Source: Nevskia sp. (GTDB lineage: Bacteria; Pseudomonadota; Gammaproteobacteria; Nevskiales; Nevskiaceae). From it: DNA of 64,000 nucleotides. The stretch covers positions 36,358 to 100,357 of the forward strand of contig JALNYU010000014.1 of assembly GCA_023229645.1 (NCBI GenBank), read 5' to 3'. Below, one piece after another: positions 15,673 through 25,983 of this stretch (position 1 is the stretch's first letter; the number at the start of each line of letters is the position of its first letter). The translations under genes and the position numbers were made by a program. Below the pieces are notes generated by a model. It did not search any database. It worked only from the letters and a program-made list of their open reading frames with translations, and was not told the DNA's origin.

Positions 15673-18600
15673 ATGAGCATTTCCGGACCCTTTATTTCGC
15701 GGCCTGTCGCAACCACGCTGCTGATGGTTGCAGTGGTGCTGCTCGGCGTGCTCGGCTACCGGATGCTGCCGATTTCGGCGCTGCCGCCGGTCGATTTCCC
15801 GACGATACAAGTGACCACGCAGCTGCCGGGTGCGAGCCCGGAAGTTATGGAATCGTTGGTCACAACGCCGCTGGAGCGGCAGTTTGGGCAGATCGCCGGC
15901 TTGGCGTCGATGAACTCGAATAGCGCGTTCGGCTTATCGACAATCACGCTGCAGTTCGTGCTCGACCGCGACATCGACAACGCCGCGCAGGATGTACAGT
16001 CGGCGATCAATGCCGCCCGCGGCGTGCTACCGGCGAATTTGCCGTACCCGCCGGTCTACAACAAAGTGAACCCGGCCGACACGCCGATCCTGCAGCTCGC
16101 CGTCAGCAGCGATACGCTGCCGCTGGACGACGTTGCCGACTTCGCGGATTCGGTACTCGCGCAAAAATTGTCGCAGGTTAGCGGCGTCGGCTTGGTTTCG
16201 ATTCAAGGCAATTTACGGCCGGCAGTGCGCGTGCAAGTGAACCCGGCCGCGCTCGCCGGGCTTGGTTTGGCGCTGGCAGATATCCGCACGGCACTGACGC
16301 AGGCCAACGTCAACAGCCCGAAAGGCACGTTCGATGGTCCGCTGCAATCGTTCACGATCAGCTCGAATGATCAAATCGCGTCGGCGGCGGACTATCGGCC
16401 GGTCATCATCGCCTACCGCAACGGCGCGCCGGTGCGTTTGGGCGATGTCGCCAAGGTGGCGCAGGGCGTCGAAAACGAGCAATTGGCGGCCTGGGTGGCG
16501 CGCGAGCCGACCGGCGCTGGCGCGGCGGCGGGCAGCAAGCCCTCGGTGCTGCTCGATATTCAGCGCCAACCGGGCGTTAATATCATTCAAACCGTTGATC
16601 GCATTAAAAAGCTCCTGCCGCAGCTGACCGCCTCGTTCCCGGCCGCGATCAAGGTCAAAATTCTCGCTGATCGCACTGAAACCATTCGCGCTTCGGTGCA
16701 CGATGTGCAGTTCACGCTGCTGCTGACGATTGTGTTAGTCGTCATGGTGATTTTCGTCTTTTTGCGCAAGCTCTGGGCAACGGTTATTCCGAGCGTGGCG
16801 CTGCCGTTGTCGATCGTCGGCACGTTCGGGCTGATGTCGTTTTTCGGCTTTTCGCTCGATAACTTATCGTTGATGGCGCTAACAATCGCCACCGGCTTCG
16901 TCGTTGACGATGCGATTGTGATGATCGAAAACATCGTCCGCTATATCGAACGCGGCGAAACGCCGGAAAATGCCGCCCGCCTCGGCGCGAAGCAGATCGG
17001 CTTCACGGTGATTTCGCTGACGGTGTCGTTGATCGCCGTGTTCATTCCCTTACTGTTCATGACCGGCGTTGTCGGCCGCCTGTTCCATGAGTTTGCGTTG
17101 GTGCTGACCATTGCCGTGCTGCTGTCGGCGTTCGTATCGCTGACGCTAACGCCGATGATGTGCGCCAAGTTGCTGCGCCCCGAACCAGAACACGCCACCC
17201 ACAACCGGCTGTTTCAATGGACCGAACGCCAGTTTGATGCCTTACTCGCTGGCTATGAGCAAAGCCTGCGTTGGGTGATGCGGTGGCGGCGGACAACGCT
17301 GCTGGTGTTCGTCGCCAGCCTAGGGCTCACCGCCTGGTTATACGTGATCATTCCAAAAGGTCTGCTGCCGCAGCAGGATACCGGTGTGATTCAAGGTGTT
17401 GCCGAGGCCAGCCAGAGTATTTCGTTCCCGGCGATGCGTGCCCGCGTGCAAGCGCTGACCGACATCATCCGCACCGATGAAGATGTTGCTAGCGTTTCCG
17501 GTTTCGTCGGTTCCGGCTCGGTAAATCCGACGTTGAATACCGGCCGCATCAGCATCGTGTTGAAACCGCGCGCGCAGCGCAAAGCCGGCGCGCAGGCGAT
17601 TATCGAACGCCTGAAGACCGAAGTGGCGGGCGTTGAAGGCGTTACCTTATTCATGCAGCCGCTGCAGGATTTGCAGATCGACAGCCACGTTTCCCGCACA
17701 CAATATCAATACGTGCTGCAAAGTCTGGACGCAGGCGATCTTGGCGCTTGGACGCCGAAATTGCTCGAAGCTTTGAAACAGGAGCCGGCGCTGACCGATG
17801 TTACGTCTGATCAGCAGGCCGCAGGCCTGTATTTGCGCCTGAACATCGACCGCGACCGCGCTAGCCGCCTCGGCGTGCCGGTGCAGACGATCGACGATGC
17901 GCTCTACGACGCTTTCGGCCAGCGCCAAGTCAGCACCATCTTCACGCAGCTGAACCAGTATCGAGTCGTACTCGAAGTGCCGCCGGAATTCCGGAATCGG
18001 CCTGAAGCCTTGGATCAGATTTACGTTAAGTCCAGCGGCAATAGCACCGCCAACGGTACCGCGTCGAGCACCAGTTTTTCGGCGGTGGCATCGAACATCA
18101 ATAGTACGACGACGACGGCCAGCAGCACGATGGTGCCGCTATCGGCTGTTGCGCAAGCCGAGGAAGTGTCCGGTCCGCTCGTCGTCAGCCATCAGTCGCA
18201 ACTCGCGGCGGCGACGATCTCGTTCAATCTCGCACCGGGTAAATCGCTCAGCGATGCCTTGCCGGCGATTGAAGCCGCGCAGCAGCGCATCGGCTTACCG
18301 AACACGATCACGCCGACGTTCTCCGGCGCCGCCGCCGAGTTCAGCAGCGCGCTCACCAGCATGCCGCTGCTGATTCTGGCGGCGATCATCGTCATCTACA
18401 TCGTGCTCGGCGTGTTGTACGAGAGCTACATCCATCCGCTGACGATTCTCTCGACGTTGCCGTCGGCCGGCGTTGGCGCCTTGCTGGCGTTGCTGCTGAC
18501 GCACCAAGATTTTTCAGTCATCGCCTTGATCGGCGTGATTTTGCTGATCGGTATCGTCAAAAAGAACGCGATCATGATGATCGACTTCGCGCTGGAAGCT

Positions 18601-18891
18601 GAACGCGAGCACGGCAAACCGCCGGAAGCGGCGATTTTCGAAGCGGCCCTGCTACGGTTCCGGCCGATCATGATGACGACGATGGCGGCCTTGCTCGGCG
18701 CGCTGCCGCTGGCCTTGGAGTCGGGCACCGGTTCCGAACTGCGTAACCCGCTCGGTGTGGCAATCGTCGGCGGCTTGCTGCTGTCGCAATTGTTGACGTT
18801 GTACACGACGCCGGTGATCTATCTGTATATGGATCGCGTTGCGCGCCGCATCCGGGGCGACGGCCGCCCGGCGCTCGTCGAAGCCGGTTAG
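15673..18891 (+). CDS. RND multidrug efflux permease (MdtB-like)
   Basis: This 1072-residue inner-membrane proton-drug antiporter has the typical twelve-helix layout with two large periplasmic loops. The proton-relay Asp pair is seen in GFVVDDAIVMIENI (TM4). Other signatures are the N-terminal FISRPVATTLLMV and the internal repeat LIGVILLIGIVKKNAIMMIDFA. An Asn/Ser/Thr-rich insertion of about 30 residues (roughly 787-820) lies between IYVKSSG and MVPLSAVA, a place where MdtB proteins have only a few residues. The heteromeric MdtBC pair functions with MdtA and TolC; no TolC gene is in the window. Confidence 0.93.
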   Translation: MSISGPFISRPVATTLLMVAVVLLGVLGYRMLPISALPPVDFPTIQVTTQLPGASPEVMESLVTTPLERQFGQIAGLASMNSNSAFGLSTITLQFVLDRDIDNAAQDVQSAINAARGVLPANLPYPPVYNKVNPADTPILQLAVSSDTLPLDDVADFADSVLAQKLSQVSGVGLVSIQGNLRPAVRVQVNPAALAGLGLALADIRTALTQANVNSPKGTFDGPLQSFTISSNDQIASAADYRPVIIAYRNGAPVRLGDVAKVAQGVENEQLAAWVAREPTGAGAAAGSKPSVLLDIQRQPGVNIIQTVDRIKKLLPQLTASFPAAIKVKILADRTETIRASVHDVQFTLLLTIVLVVMVIFVFLRKLWATVIPSVALPLSIVGTFGLMSFFGFSLDNLSLMALTIATGFVVDDAIVMIENIVRYIERGETPENAARLGAKQIGFTVISLTVSLIAVFIPLLFMTGVVGRLFHEFALVLTIAVLLSAFVSLTLTPMMCAKLLRPEPEHATHNRLFQWTERQFDALLAGYEQSLRWVMRWRRTTLLVFVASLGLTAWLYVIIPKGLLPQQDTGVIQGVAEASQSISFPAMRARVQALTDIIRTDEDVASVSGFVGSGSVNPTLNTGRISIVLKPRAQRKAGAQAIIERLKTEVAGVEGVTLFMQPLQDLQIDSHVSRTQYQYVLQSLDAGDLGAWTPKLLEALKQEPALTDVTSDQQAAGLYLRLNIDRDRASRLGVPVQTIDDALYDAFGQRQVSTIFTQLNQYRVVLEVPPEFRNRPEALDQIYVKSSGNSTANGTASSTSFSAVASNINSTTTTASSTMVPLSAVAQAEEVSGPLVVSHQSQLAAATISFNLAPGKSLSDALPAIEAAQQRIGLPNTITPTFSGAAAEFSSALTSMPLLILAAIIVIYIVLGVLYESYIHPLTILSTLPSAGVGALLALLLTHQDFSVIALIGVILLIGIVKKNAIMMIDFALEAEREHGKPPEAAIFEAALLRFRPIMMTTMAALLGALPLALESGTGSELRNPLGVAIVGGLLLSQLLTLYTTPVIYLYMDRVARRIRGDGRPALVEAG

Positions 18892-18895
18892 CGCC

Positions 18896-21800
18896 ATGAA
18901 TCTAAGCCGGCTGTTTATCGAGCGCCCGATTGGCACCTCGCTGCTGTCGATGGGAATTTTCCTATTCGGCATGCTGGCGTATTTCTCGCTGCCGGTAGCG
19001 CCGCTGCCGCAGCTGGAATTCCCGGTGATTTTCGTCTCGGCGAACCAGCCCGGCGCCAGCCCTGAAGTGATGGCGCAGACGGTGGCGGCGCCGCTGGAGC
19101 GGCATTTCGGCCAGATTCCTGGCATTAATGAAATCACCTCAACCAGCTCGCTCGGCAGCTCGGTTGTGATCATGCAGTTTGATTTAAGCCGCGATATCGA
19201 CGGCGCGGCGCGCGACGTACAGGCTGCGATTAATGCCGCACAGGCGGACTTACCGGCGGGCCTGCCATCGCCGCCGGTTTATCGCAAAGCCAATCCGAAT
19301 GACGCACCGATTCTGATCTTGGCGATCACGTCCGATACCTTGCCGCTGGCACAGTTATTCGACCTCGCGGATACCCGCGTATCGCCGGGCGTGGCCCAGA
19401 TTGCTGGCGTTTCCGAGGTGCAGATTTCCGGCGCCGCAAAGCCGGCGGTGCGCATCGAAGCCGATGCCGGGGCGTTGGCTTCGATGGGATTGTCCATGGA
19501 CGCCGTACGCAACGCGGTGTCCGGCTTGACCGCGAACGCGCCGAAAGGGGCGATCGCTGGTGATGGTCAAACTTGGATAATTAGCGCTAACGATCAACTC
19601 AGTTCGGCTGAGGATTTTCGGCGCACGATTATCGGCAAGCGTGATGGCACGCCAATTCCGCTGGCCTCCGTGGCACGCGTCTACAGCGGGCCGGAAAATG
19701 CCCAGCAAGCCGGCTGGGCGAACGGCAAGCGCGCCATTTTGTTATTCGTACGCAAGCAGTCAACGGCGAACGTTATCGAAACCGTCGATAGCATCATCGC
19801 CGAGCTACCGCGCTTCCGCGCGCTGTTGCCGCCAGCGGCGACGCTGAGCGTGATCTCTGACCGCACGCAGACGATCCGCGCCTCGGTGAACGAAGTCCAG
19901 CACTCGTTGGTGATCTCGATCGTGCTGGTTGTGCTGGTGATGTTCTTATTCCTGCGCCGCGGTGTGCCGACGGCGATCGCCGGTATCACGGTGCCGGTAG
20001 TGCTTACCGCGACGTTCGGCGTCATGTGGCTGATGAAGTTCAGCCTCGATAATTTGTCGCTAATGGCGCTGACGGTATGTGTCGGCTTCATCGTCGACGA
20101 CGCCATTGTCGTGATCGAAAACATCGTCCGGCATTTGGAGCGCGGTGAAGCGCCGCTGACGGCTGCGCTGCGCGGCGCGCGCGAAATTGGCTTTACGATC
20201 GTTTCGATGACGGTATCGCTGGTCGCCGTGTTCATTCCGATTCTTTTTATCGGCGGCATTCAAGGCCGGCTGCTGAATGAATTTGCGGTGACGTTGACCG
20301 CGGCGATCACGGTATCGGGCGTTATTTCTTTGATGTTAACGCCGTCGCTTTGCGGCCTTTATTTACGCGCCGATGCTCCAACACGGCAACCGAATTCTTT
20401 CGAGCGCGCGCTGGAGCAGGGTTTTGATTGGATGCTGGATGGCTATCGCATCGGTCTGGATTGGACGCTGCGGCATACCATCGTTATGGGTTTCGTGACG
20501 GTGGCGACGGTTGTCGCGACGATCCACCTGTTTATCGTCATTCCTAAAGGCTCGTTCCCGACCCAGGATACCGGTGTGCTATTCGGCAATTTTGTCGCCG
20601 CGCAAGATATTTCGTTCAGCGCGATTGCCGAAAAGACCGAGCGGCTAGCCGCCGTTGTGCTCGCTGATCCGGACGTCAAAACTGCGGCTTATTCCGTCGG
20701 CAGCAACGGCCGCGGCAACAGCAATAGCGGCCGCATGTTCATCACGCTGCGCACACGCGAAGAGGGACGAAAAAAGACCTCGGATCAGATCATCGAACGC
20801 ATGCGCCGGCCGCTGGCTGCGGTTGAAGGCATACAGATGTTCATGCAGCCGGTGCAGGATCTGCGGTTCGGTGGGCGGGCAACACGCGCGCAGTATCTGT
20901 ATGCGCTCAATGCCACGGATATCCAAGATCTTTACGAGTGGGCGCCGAAAGTTCAGGACCGCCTGAGCGCACTGCCGCAGCTGAAAGACGTGAGTTCGGA
21001 TCTTGAACAATCGGCGCTGCAGTTGAACGTGATCGTCAACCGCGATGCCGCTTCTCGGCTTGGTTTGACGCCGCAGCGCATCGACGCCGCGTTGTATAAC
21101 GCTTACGGCCAGCGCCAGATCGCCACCTTGTACGACAAGAGCAACCAATACCGCGTGGTTTTGGAAGCAACCCCGCAGGAGCGGCAAGATCCGTCGGTAC
21201 TCGGGCAATTAAATATTTTGACGGCGGATGGCAAGGCGGTGCCGTTGTCGAGCATCGCCCGGTTTGAAGTCGGCCCGACGTCGTTGTCGGTCAATCATCA
21301 GGGGCAGTTCACCGTGGTGAATCTGACGTTTAACCTGGCGCCGGGCGTGGCTTACGGCGACGCCGTGACGCTGATTGATAAAGAACTCCGGGCGATGCAA
21401 TTGCCGGGTTCGATCAGTGGCGCTTACGGCGGCGCGGCGGCGCAGTTCAGCGGCTCCTCGAACAGCATGCCGCTGCTGATACTGACGGCGCTGGTCGTCG
21501 TCTACATCGTGCTCGGCATGTTGTACGAAAGCCTGATTCACCCGCTGACGATCTTATCGACGCTGCCGTCGGCGGGGCTGGGCGCGCTGTTGGCGCTGCG
21601 GTTGGCCAATATGGAGCTGTCGATCGTCGCGATGATCGGCATCATTTTGCTGATCGGCATCGTCAAAAAGAACGCGATTTTGCTGATCGATTTTGCGCTG
21701 GATGCGCAGCGCAACCGCGGCTTAACGCCGCGCGAGGCGATTTACGAAGCCTGTTTAACCCGCTTCCGGCCGATTACGATGACGACGATGGCGGCTGTTT

Positions 21801-21997
21801 GTGGCGCGCTGCCGCTGGCAATTGGGCTCGGTACCGGTGCCGAACTGCGACAACCGCTCGGCGTTGCGATCATCGGCGGGCTGATCGTCTCGCAATTATT
21901 GACGCTGTATACGACGCCGGTGTTCTATTTAGGCTTTGAGCGGCTGTCTGGGCGACGTCGAAAACGCCTGAAATCACTAAATATTGCGATTGATTGA
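18896..21997 (+). CDS. RND multidrug efflux permease (MdtC-like)
   Basis: This second RND pump subunit of 1033 residues is similar throughout to the preceding one. It starts with MNLSRLFIERPIGTSLLSMG, has the relay pair in GFIVDDAIVVIENI and the LIGIVKKNAILLIDFALDAQRNRG segment typical of MdtC, and ends in a short basic tail. The ATG at 18896 is 4 bases after the previous stop; the open frame upstream to 18839 overlaps the mdtB-like gene and has no family similarity. It probably forms a heterotrimer with the upstream subunit. Confidence 0.93.
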   Translation: MNLSRLFIERPIGTSLLSMGIFLFGMLAYFSLPVAPLPQLEFPVIFVSANQPGASPEVMAQTVAAPLERHFGQIPGINEITSTSSLGSSVVIMQFDLSRDIDGAARDVQAAINAAQADLPAGLPSPPVYRKANPNDAPILILAITSDTLPLAQLFDLADTRVSPGVAQIAGVSEVQISGAAKPAVRIEADAGALASMGLSMDAVRNAVSGLTANAPKGAIAGDGQTWIISANDQLSSAEDFRRTIIGKRDGTPIPLASVARVYSGPENAQQAGWANGKRAILLFVRKQSTANVIETVDSIIAELPRFRALLPPAATLSVISDRTQTIRASVNEVQHSLVISIVLVVLVMFLFLRRGVPTAIAGITVPVVLTATFGVMWLMKFSLDNLSLMALTVCVGFIVDDAIVVIENIVRHLERGEAPLTAALRGAREIGFTIVSMTVSLVAVFIPILFIGGIQGRLLNEFAVTLTAAITVSGVISLMLTPSLCGLYLRADAPTRQPNSFERALEQGFDWMLDGYRIGLDWTLRHTIVMGFVTVATVVATIHLFIVIPKGSFPTQDTGVLFGNFVAAQDISFSAIAEKTERLAAVVLADPDVKTAAYSVGSNGRGNSNSGRMFITLRTREEGRKKTSDQIIERMRRPLAAVEGIQMFMQPVQDLRFGGRATRAQYLYALNATDIQDLYEWAPKVQDRLSALPQLKDVSSDLEQSALQLNVIVNRDAASRLGLTPQRIDAALYNAYGQRQIATLYDKSNQYRVVLEATPQERQDPSVLGQLNILTADGKAVPLSSIARFEVGPTSLSVNHQGQFTVVNLTFNLAPGVAYGDAVTLIDKELRAMQLPGSISGAYGGAAAQFSGSSNSMPLLILTALVVVYIVLGMLYESLIHPLTILSTLPSAGLGALLALRLANMELSIVAMIGIILLIGIVKKNAILLIDFALDAQRNRGLTPREAIYEACLTRFRPITMTTMAAVCGALPLAIGLGTGAELRQPLGVAIIGGLIVSQLLTLYTTPVFYLGFERLSGRRRKRLKSLNIAID

Positions 21998-22029
21998 AGG
22001 GAATGCTCGCAGGCGCGGCCACAACCGCG

Positions 22030-22035
22030 TAAAAT
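22030..22035 (+). promoter_or_regulatory. Candidate -10 box of tRNA-Pro(UGG)
   Basis: TAAAAT lies 9 bases before the first base of the tRNA. A matching -35 is not evident. Confidence 0.3.
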
Positions 22036-22043
22036 CCCCTGAT

Positions 22044-22122
<79 letters not shown>

Positions 22123-22139
22123 TTTAATCAGCCATTCCT

Positions 22140-23201
22140 TTGACGACCACCACATTGGATTCTGCTCTTCCCGTCGGCGACGTAATTGGCATCCGGACGC
22201 ATCTCAATAACGTTGTGGCCGCGAGCGGTACATCGGACTTGAAAGAAATCCTAGCGCCGATTGCAGGCGATATGGCAGTGGTCGATGGTCTGATCCGTAA
22301 GCGCCTATCGTCTGAAGTGGTGCTGATCAACGAGATCGGCAACTACATCATCGGCGCGGGCGGCAAGCGGCTGCGGCCGGCTTTGGTGCTGCTCGCGGCG
22401 CGTGCGCTCGGCGCGCGGGGCGAACTGCCGAACTTGCTCGCCGTCGTCATCGAGTTCATCCATACCGCGACGCTGCTGCACGACGACGTCGTCGATCATT
22501 CCGACCGCCGCCGTGGCCGCAAGACCGCGAACGCAGTTTGGGGCAATGCTGGCGCCGTGTTGTCTGGCGACTTCCTGTATTCGCGCAGCTTCCAGTTGAT
22601 GGTCGAAGCCGATCGTATGCCGGTCATGCGGGTGATGGCGGATACCACCAACGCCATCGCCGAAGGCGAAGTGCTACAGCTGCTGAACTGCAATGATCCG
22701 GACGTTACCGAAGCGCGCTACCTGCGCGTGATCGAGCTGAAAACCGCGCGCTTATTCCAAGCTGCGGCGGCCGTCGGCGCAATCGCGGCGGATGCGCCTG
22801 AGGCGTTTTGCGCGCAACTGGCGCAGTTCGGTCATAGCTTTGGTATGGCGTATCAGTTGATCGACGATCTGCTCGATTACACGGCCGATCCAGAAGTCAG
22901 CGGTAAAAATATCGGTGGCGATCTTGCCGAAGGCAAGCCGACACTGCCGCTGTTGTACGCGATGCAGCACGGTACCGCGGCCCAATCAGCGCTGATTCGG
23001 GATGCAATTACCAACGGCCGCGTCGAAAGAATAAAAGAAGTGCTGGAAACCGTTGAAGCTACCGACGCAATCCCGTACACTCGCGCCCTCGCAGAGCAGT
23101 GCAGCGCTTCGGCACTTGAAGCACTGAACGGATTGCCCGACAGTCCGTATCGCACCGCGATGGTTGAACTCGTTCGCTTTAGCGTCAAACGAGATCGGTA
23201 A
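22140..23201 (+). CDS. ispB: Octaprenyl (polyprenyl) diphosphate synthase
   Basis: This trans-prenyltransferase makes the side chain of ubiquinone or menaquinone. Landmarks are GGKRLRPALVLLAA, the first Asp-rich motif HDDVVDHSDRRRG and the second, YQLIDDLLDYT. The C-terminus ends in FSVKRDR as in IspB. The listed start is a TTG giving 353 residues, about 20-30 longer at the N-terminus than usual; a GTG near 22215 or the TTG near 22240 would give a more typical length, so the start is uncertain. The gene sits alone between two proline tRNAs. Confidence 0.92.
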   Translation: MTTTTLDSALPVGDVIGIRTHLNNVVAASGTSDLKEILAPIAGDMAVVDGLIRKRLSSEVVLINEIGNYIIGAGGKRLRPALVLLAARALGARGELPNLLAVVIEFIHTATLLHDDVVDHSDRRRGRKTANAVWGNAGAVLSGDFLYSRSFQLMVEADRMPVMRVMADTTNAIAEGEVLQLLNCNDPDVTEARYLRVIELKTARLFQAAAAVGAIAADAPEAFCAQLAQFGHSFGMAYQLIDDLLDYTADPEVSGKNIGGDLAEGKPTLPLLYAMQHGTAAQSALIRDAITNGRVERIKEVLETVEATDAIPYTRALAEQCSASALEALNGLPDSPYRTAMVELVRFSVKRDR

Positions 23202-23224
23202 CAAAAGTAGTAAACCGCACAATG

Positions 23225-23301
23225 CGGGGCGTAGCTCAGCTTGGTAGAGCGCTTGCTTCGGGAGCAAGAGGTCGTAGGTTCGAATCCTGTCGCCCCGACC
23301 A
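23225..23301 (+). tRNA. tRNA-Pro (anticodon CGG)
   Basis: A complete 77 nt cloverleaf with encoded CCA. The acceptor stem is CGGGGCG/CGCCCCG, and the anticodon stem CTTGC/GCAAG encloses the loop TTCGGGA giving anticodon CGG. It starts 23 bases after ispB. Confidence 0.97.
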
Positions 23302-23446
23302 TTTCCAGTATCGATACTGGACTTGGTCATCAGTCTTAAATTGCCGCGTTCACCGGCATTTCCAAAACCCTCTCAAATTCCATATTGATTCATTAGACTG
23401 CCGATTGCGGTCAGGGCGCAGCGTGTTTGTTGCACGGGGTTTCGCG

Positions 23447-25003
23447 CTAAGCGCGTCCGCGCAGTTGCGGCAACGCCAGCAGCGCGAGCGTAATCGCCAC
23501 GGGTAGCAAGGCGAGATGCCAGAGCGCGGTACTTATCGGCGCGGCACTAATATTCAGTACCGGCAGGCCTTGGATACTGAAGTAGGCGAGGGCGACGGCG
23601 AGCAATTCAAACGTACGGGCGTTGCGCGTCAGCGCGCCGAGCGCGTAGCCCCAACTGGCGATCGAGGCGCCGATCACAAGTACCGCAAACGCTGCTGCTG
23701 GTGCCGTAGCGGCGTAGCGGAGTACGGCCGGTAGTGTTGGCAGCCAGGCCAGCGTTAGCAGCGCTAGCCCACGAGCACGCAGGATGCGGCCGGTGGCGCC
23801 GGTGGCGGTATAAACGAAGGCGGCAGTGCCGCTGTCGCGCTCGCGCAGTGCGGCGTGAGCGTAGCTATCCAGTGAGAGCATCCAGGCCGCGATAACGGCG
23901 ATGCTCACGGCCGATGGCGGCGCGAAAATCTGCACACCGCAGCTCGCGAGTAGCGCCAGCCACCACCACCCTGCCCGTTGTCGTAAAACAAACTGCAGCT
24001 CAGCCGCGTACAAGGTGCCGAAGGCGTTGCGCTGCAGCGGTGCCAGCACGCGTGTGAGCCAACGTAAGCGCCTGCCGCTGCGCGCTTGCGTTTGCGCTGC
24101 GGGCTGCGCGGTATGCGCTGCCGCGCGCTCTAAAAATGGCGCCGCGATGATGACGCCGATTGCGGCAAACGCGAGCCAGATCAGGCTGGCGCGCAAATCG
24201 CCGAATTCCAGTGCCCACCGCGGCCAAGCGAATGGCACTACGGTTTCTTTAACGAGCGGACCGAGGATGTTGAAGTTGTTGATCGGCTCGCCGCCAAGCT
24301 CGGGTAGCGCTGCCCGTTGAATACTGCGTGAGAAGGTGACGATGCCGGCCGGGTCGCGCAGCGCGCCACCAGTCATGGTGCCGTTGTGCAGCGTGCTTTG
24401 GACGACTGGTACCGTTAGCAGCGCGACCCAGACAAAGAAATAAAGAATATTGCCGGCCGTGCGGCGCAGCCAGGGCACGAGGTCGAACCAGACCGCAAAC
24501 ACGCTGCAAATAGCCAGCGCCGGCAGCGCCAAGACGAGCGTTGGTTTGATCAGCTCGACGAGATCGATATGGCGATCTTCGGCGCGCACCCACTGCGCCG
24601 CCAGCGCGACGACGAGGCCGACGCTGACGATGATGCCGAGCACGATGAGATGGCTGCACCATTTCGCAAATAGATAGCCGGCGCGCGTCATCGGCGTGGT
24701 TACCAGCAGCTGCCAAACCCGGGTTTCGATGTCGCGGGTCAATGTGCCGCGGACAACGTAAAAACCGAGCAGCGACAGCAGTGTCGAGTACATCAGCCCG
24801 ACGACCATGCCGATCCAGGCGCTGGAATACAGGCCGCGGTGATTGACGTTGATCGCCACCGCTAAATACGGCGCGTTGGCCGGCGGGAAGCACCACCAAA
24901 CACCGGCCGCGATCAGCACAATGACGACCCAGAAGCGCGTTGCGCGGCTGCGTTCGAGCAGATCAGCTCGCAGGATGGCGCCGAAGCGGCGTAGGCCGGT
25001 CAT
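23447..25003 (-). CDS. ABC transporter permease, ABC-2 type
   Basis: This 518-residue inner-membrane protein has about twelve hydrophobic segments in two halves. The N-terminal half shows the ABC-2 pattern: a basic start, a membrane segment, a DIETRVWQLLVTTPMTRAGYLFAKW segment and further helices. The second half is more variable. The ATG at 25003 is two bases after the ATPase gene's stop, so the two are coupled; the upstream frame to 25282 is antisense-like and overlaps the ATPase. This class often moves lipids, heavy metals or secretory products, but the substrate is unknown. A gap of about 145 bases separates it from the tRNA. Confidence 0.82.
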   Translation of the reverse strand: MTGLRRFGAILRADLLERSRATRFWVVIVLIAAGVWWCFPPANAPYLAVAINVNHRGLYSSAWIGMVVGLMYSTLLSLLGFYVVRGTLTRDIETRVWQLLVTTPMTRAGYLFAKWCSHLIVLGIIVSVGLVVALAAQWVRAEDRHIDLVELIKPTLVLALPALAICSVFAVWFDLVPWLRRTAGNILYFFVWVALLTVPVVQSTLHNGTMTGGALRDPAGIVTFSRSIQRAALPELGGEPINNFNILGPLVKETVVPFAWPRWALEFGDLRASLIWLAFAAIGVIIAAPFLERAAAHTAQPAAQTQARSGRRLRWLTRVLAPLQRNAFGTLYAAELQFVLRQRAGWWWLALLASCGVQIFAPPSAVSIAVIAAWMLSLDSYAHAALRERDSGTAAFVYTATGATGRILRARGLALLTLAWLPTLPAVLRYAATAPAAAFAVLVIGASIASWGYALGALTRNARTFELLAVALAYFSIQGLPVLNISAAPISTALWHLALLPVAITLALLALPQLRGRA

Positions 25004-25004
25004 A

Positions 25005-25898
25005 TCAGCGCGTCTTGTCCTGCGCCAGCAGGCAGACGTAAGCGTCTTCAAGATCGGGCATTGCGGGCTCGGAATCGGCGCTCGGGCGGGTTTCGGAAAC
25101 GATGCGCAACTGCACGCCGCCGGGCACGCGGCGCGAACTGCTGACGTGATGGCCAGCGCGTGCAGCTGCGAGTAGTTCTGCGGCAATCGTCCAATCCCAG
25201 ACTTTGCCCTGCGCCTGCGCGACGAGGTGCTCGATGTCGCCATAAAAGCGCAGCTGCCCTTGCGCCATGACTGCAATCGCACTGGCGCTGGCTTCGATGT
25301 CTGAGACGATGTGCGTCGACAAAATCACCAAGCGCTCGCCTGCGAGGTCGGTCAACAGATGACGGAAGCGCAGCCGCTCTTCGGGATCGAGGCCAACCGT
25401 AGGCTCATCGACGATTAAGAGTTTCGGATCGTTCAACAACGCCTGCGCAATACCCACGCGCTGGCGCATTCCGCCGGAGAAATCGCCGAGCCGGCGTTCT
25501 CGAACCTCGGCTAAGCCCACTAATGCGAGACATTCATCGACGCGCTCGGCGATGGTCGCGGCGGGTAGGCCTTTGACCGCCGCCAGAAAGCGCAAAAACT
25601 CCGCGGCGCTGAGCGCGGTGTAAACGCCAAAATCCTGCGGTAGATAACCGAGCTCGGCGCGCACCGCATCGGGCGTGAGCGCGATGTCCACGCCGTTCCA
25701 TAAGACACGGCCGGTACTGGGCCGCGCCAGCGTTGCGAGAATGCGCATTAACGTCGATTTGCCGGCGCCGTTCGGGCCAAGCAAGCCGACGATGCCGGGG
25801 CTCAGCGCGAGATCAAGATTTTCGATCGCGCGATGGCCGTTGGGATAGCGGTAGCTCAGCGCTTCGATGCGCAGTGGCGGGGCGGGTGTAGGGCTCAT
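25005..25898 (-). CDS. ABC transporter ATP-binding protein
   Basis: This 297-residue cytoplasmic ATPase has Walker A GPNGAGKST, a Q-loop (LGYLPQDFGVYT), signature FSGGMRQRVG, Walker B LLIVDEPTVGLD and an H-loop (LSTHIVSD). The C-terminal 75 residues form an accessory domain typical of ABC-2 exporters. It pairs with the permease encoded immediately downstream. Confidence 0.9.
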   Translation of the reverse strand: MSPTPAPPLRIEALSYRYPNGHRAIENLDLALSPGIVGLLGPNGAGKSTLMRILATLARPSTGRVLWNGVDIALTPDAVRAELGYLPQDFGVYTALSAAEFLRFLAAVKGLPAATIAERVDECLALVGLAEVRERRLGDFSGGMRQRVGIAQALLNDPKLLIVDEPTVGLDPEERLRFRHLLTDLAGERLVILSTHIVSDIEASASAIAVMAQGQLRFYGDIEHLVAQAQGKVWDWTIAAELLAAARAGHHVSSSRRVPGGVQLRIVSETRPSADSEPAMPDLEDAYVCLLAQDKTR

Positions 25899-25983
25899 GC
25901 GCTGAGCTTACACGGCGTTATCGCCGGTTATCGAACTGCGGCGTGTCTCAGCTCGCATTTGAAACGCGAGCGGCTTAACCGGC

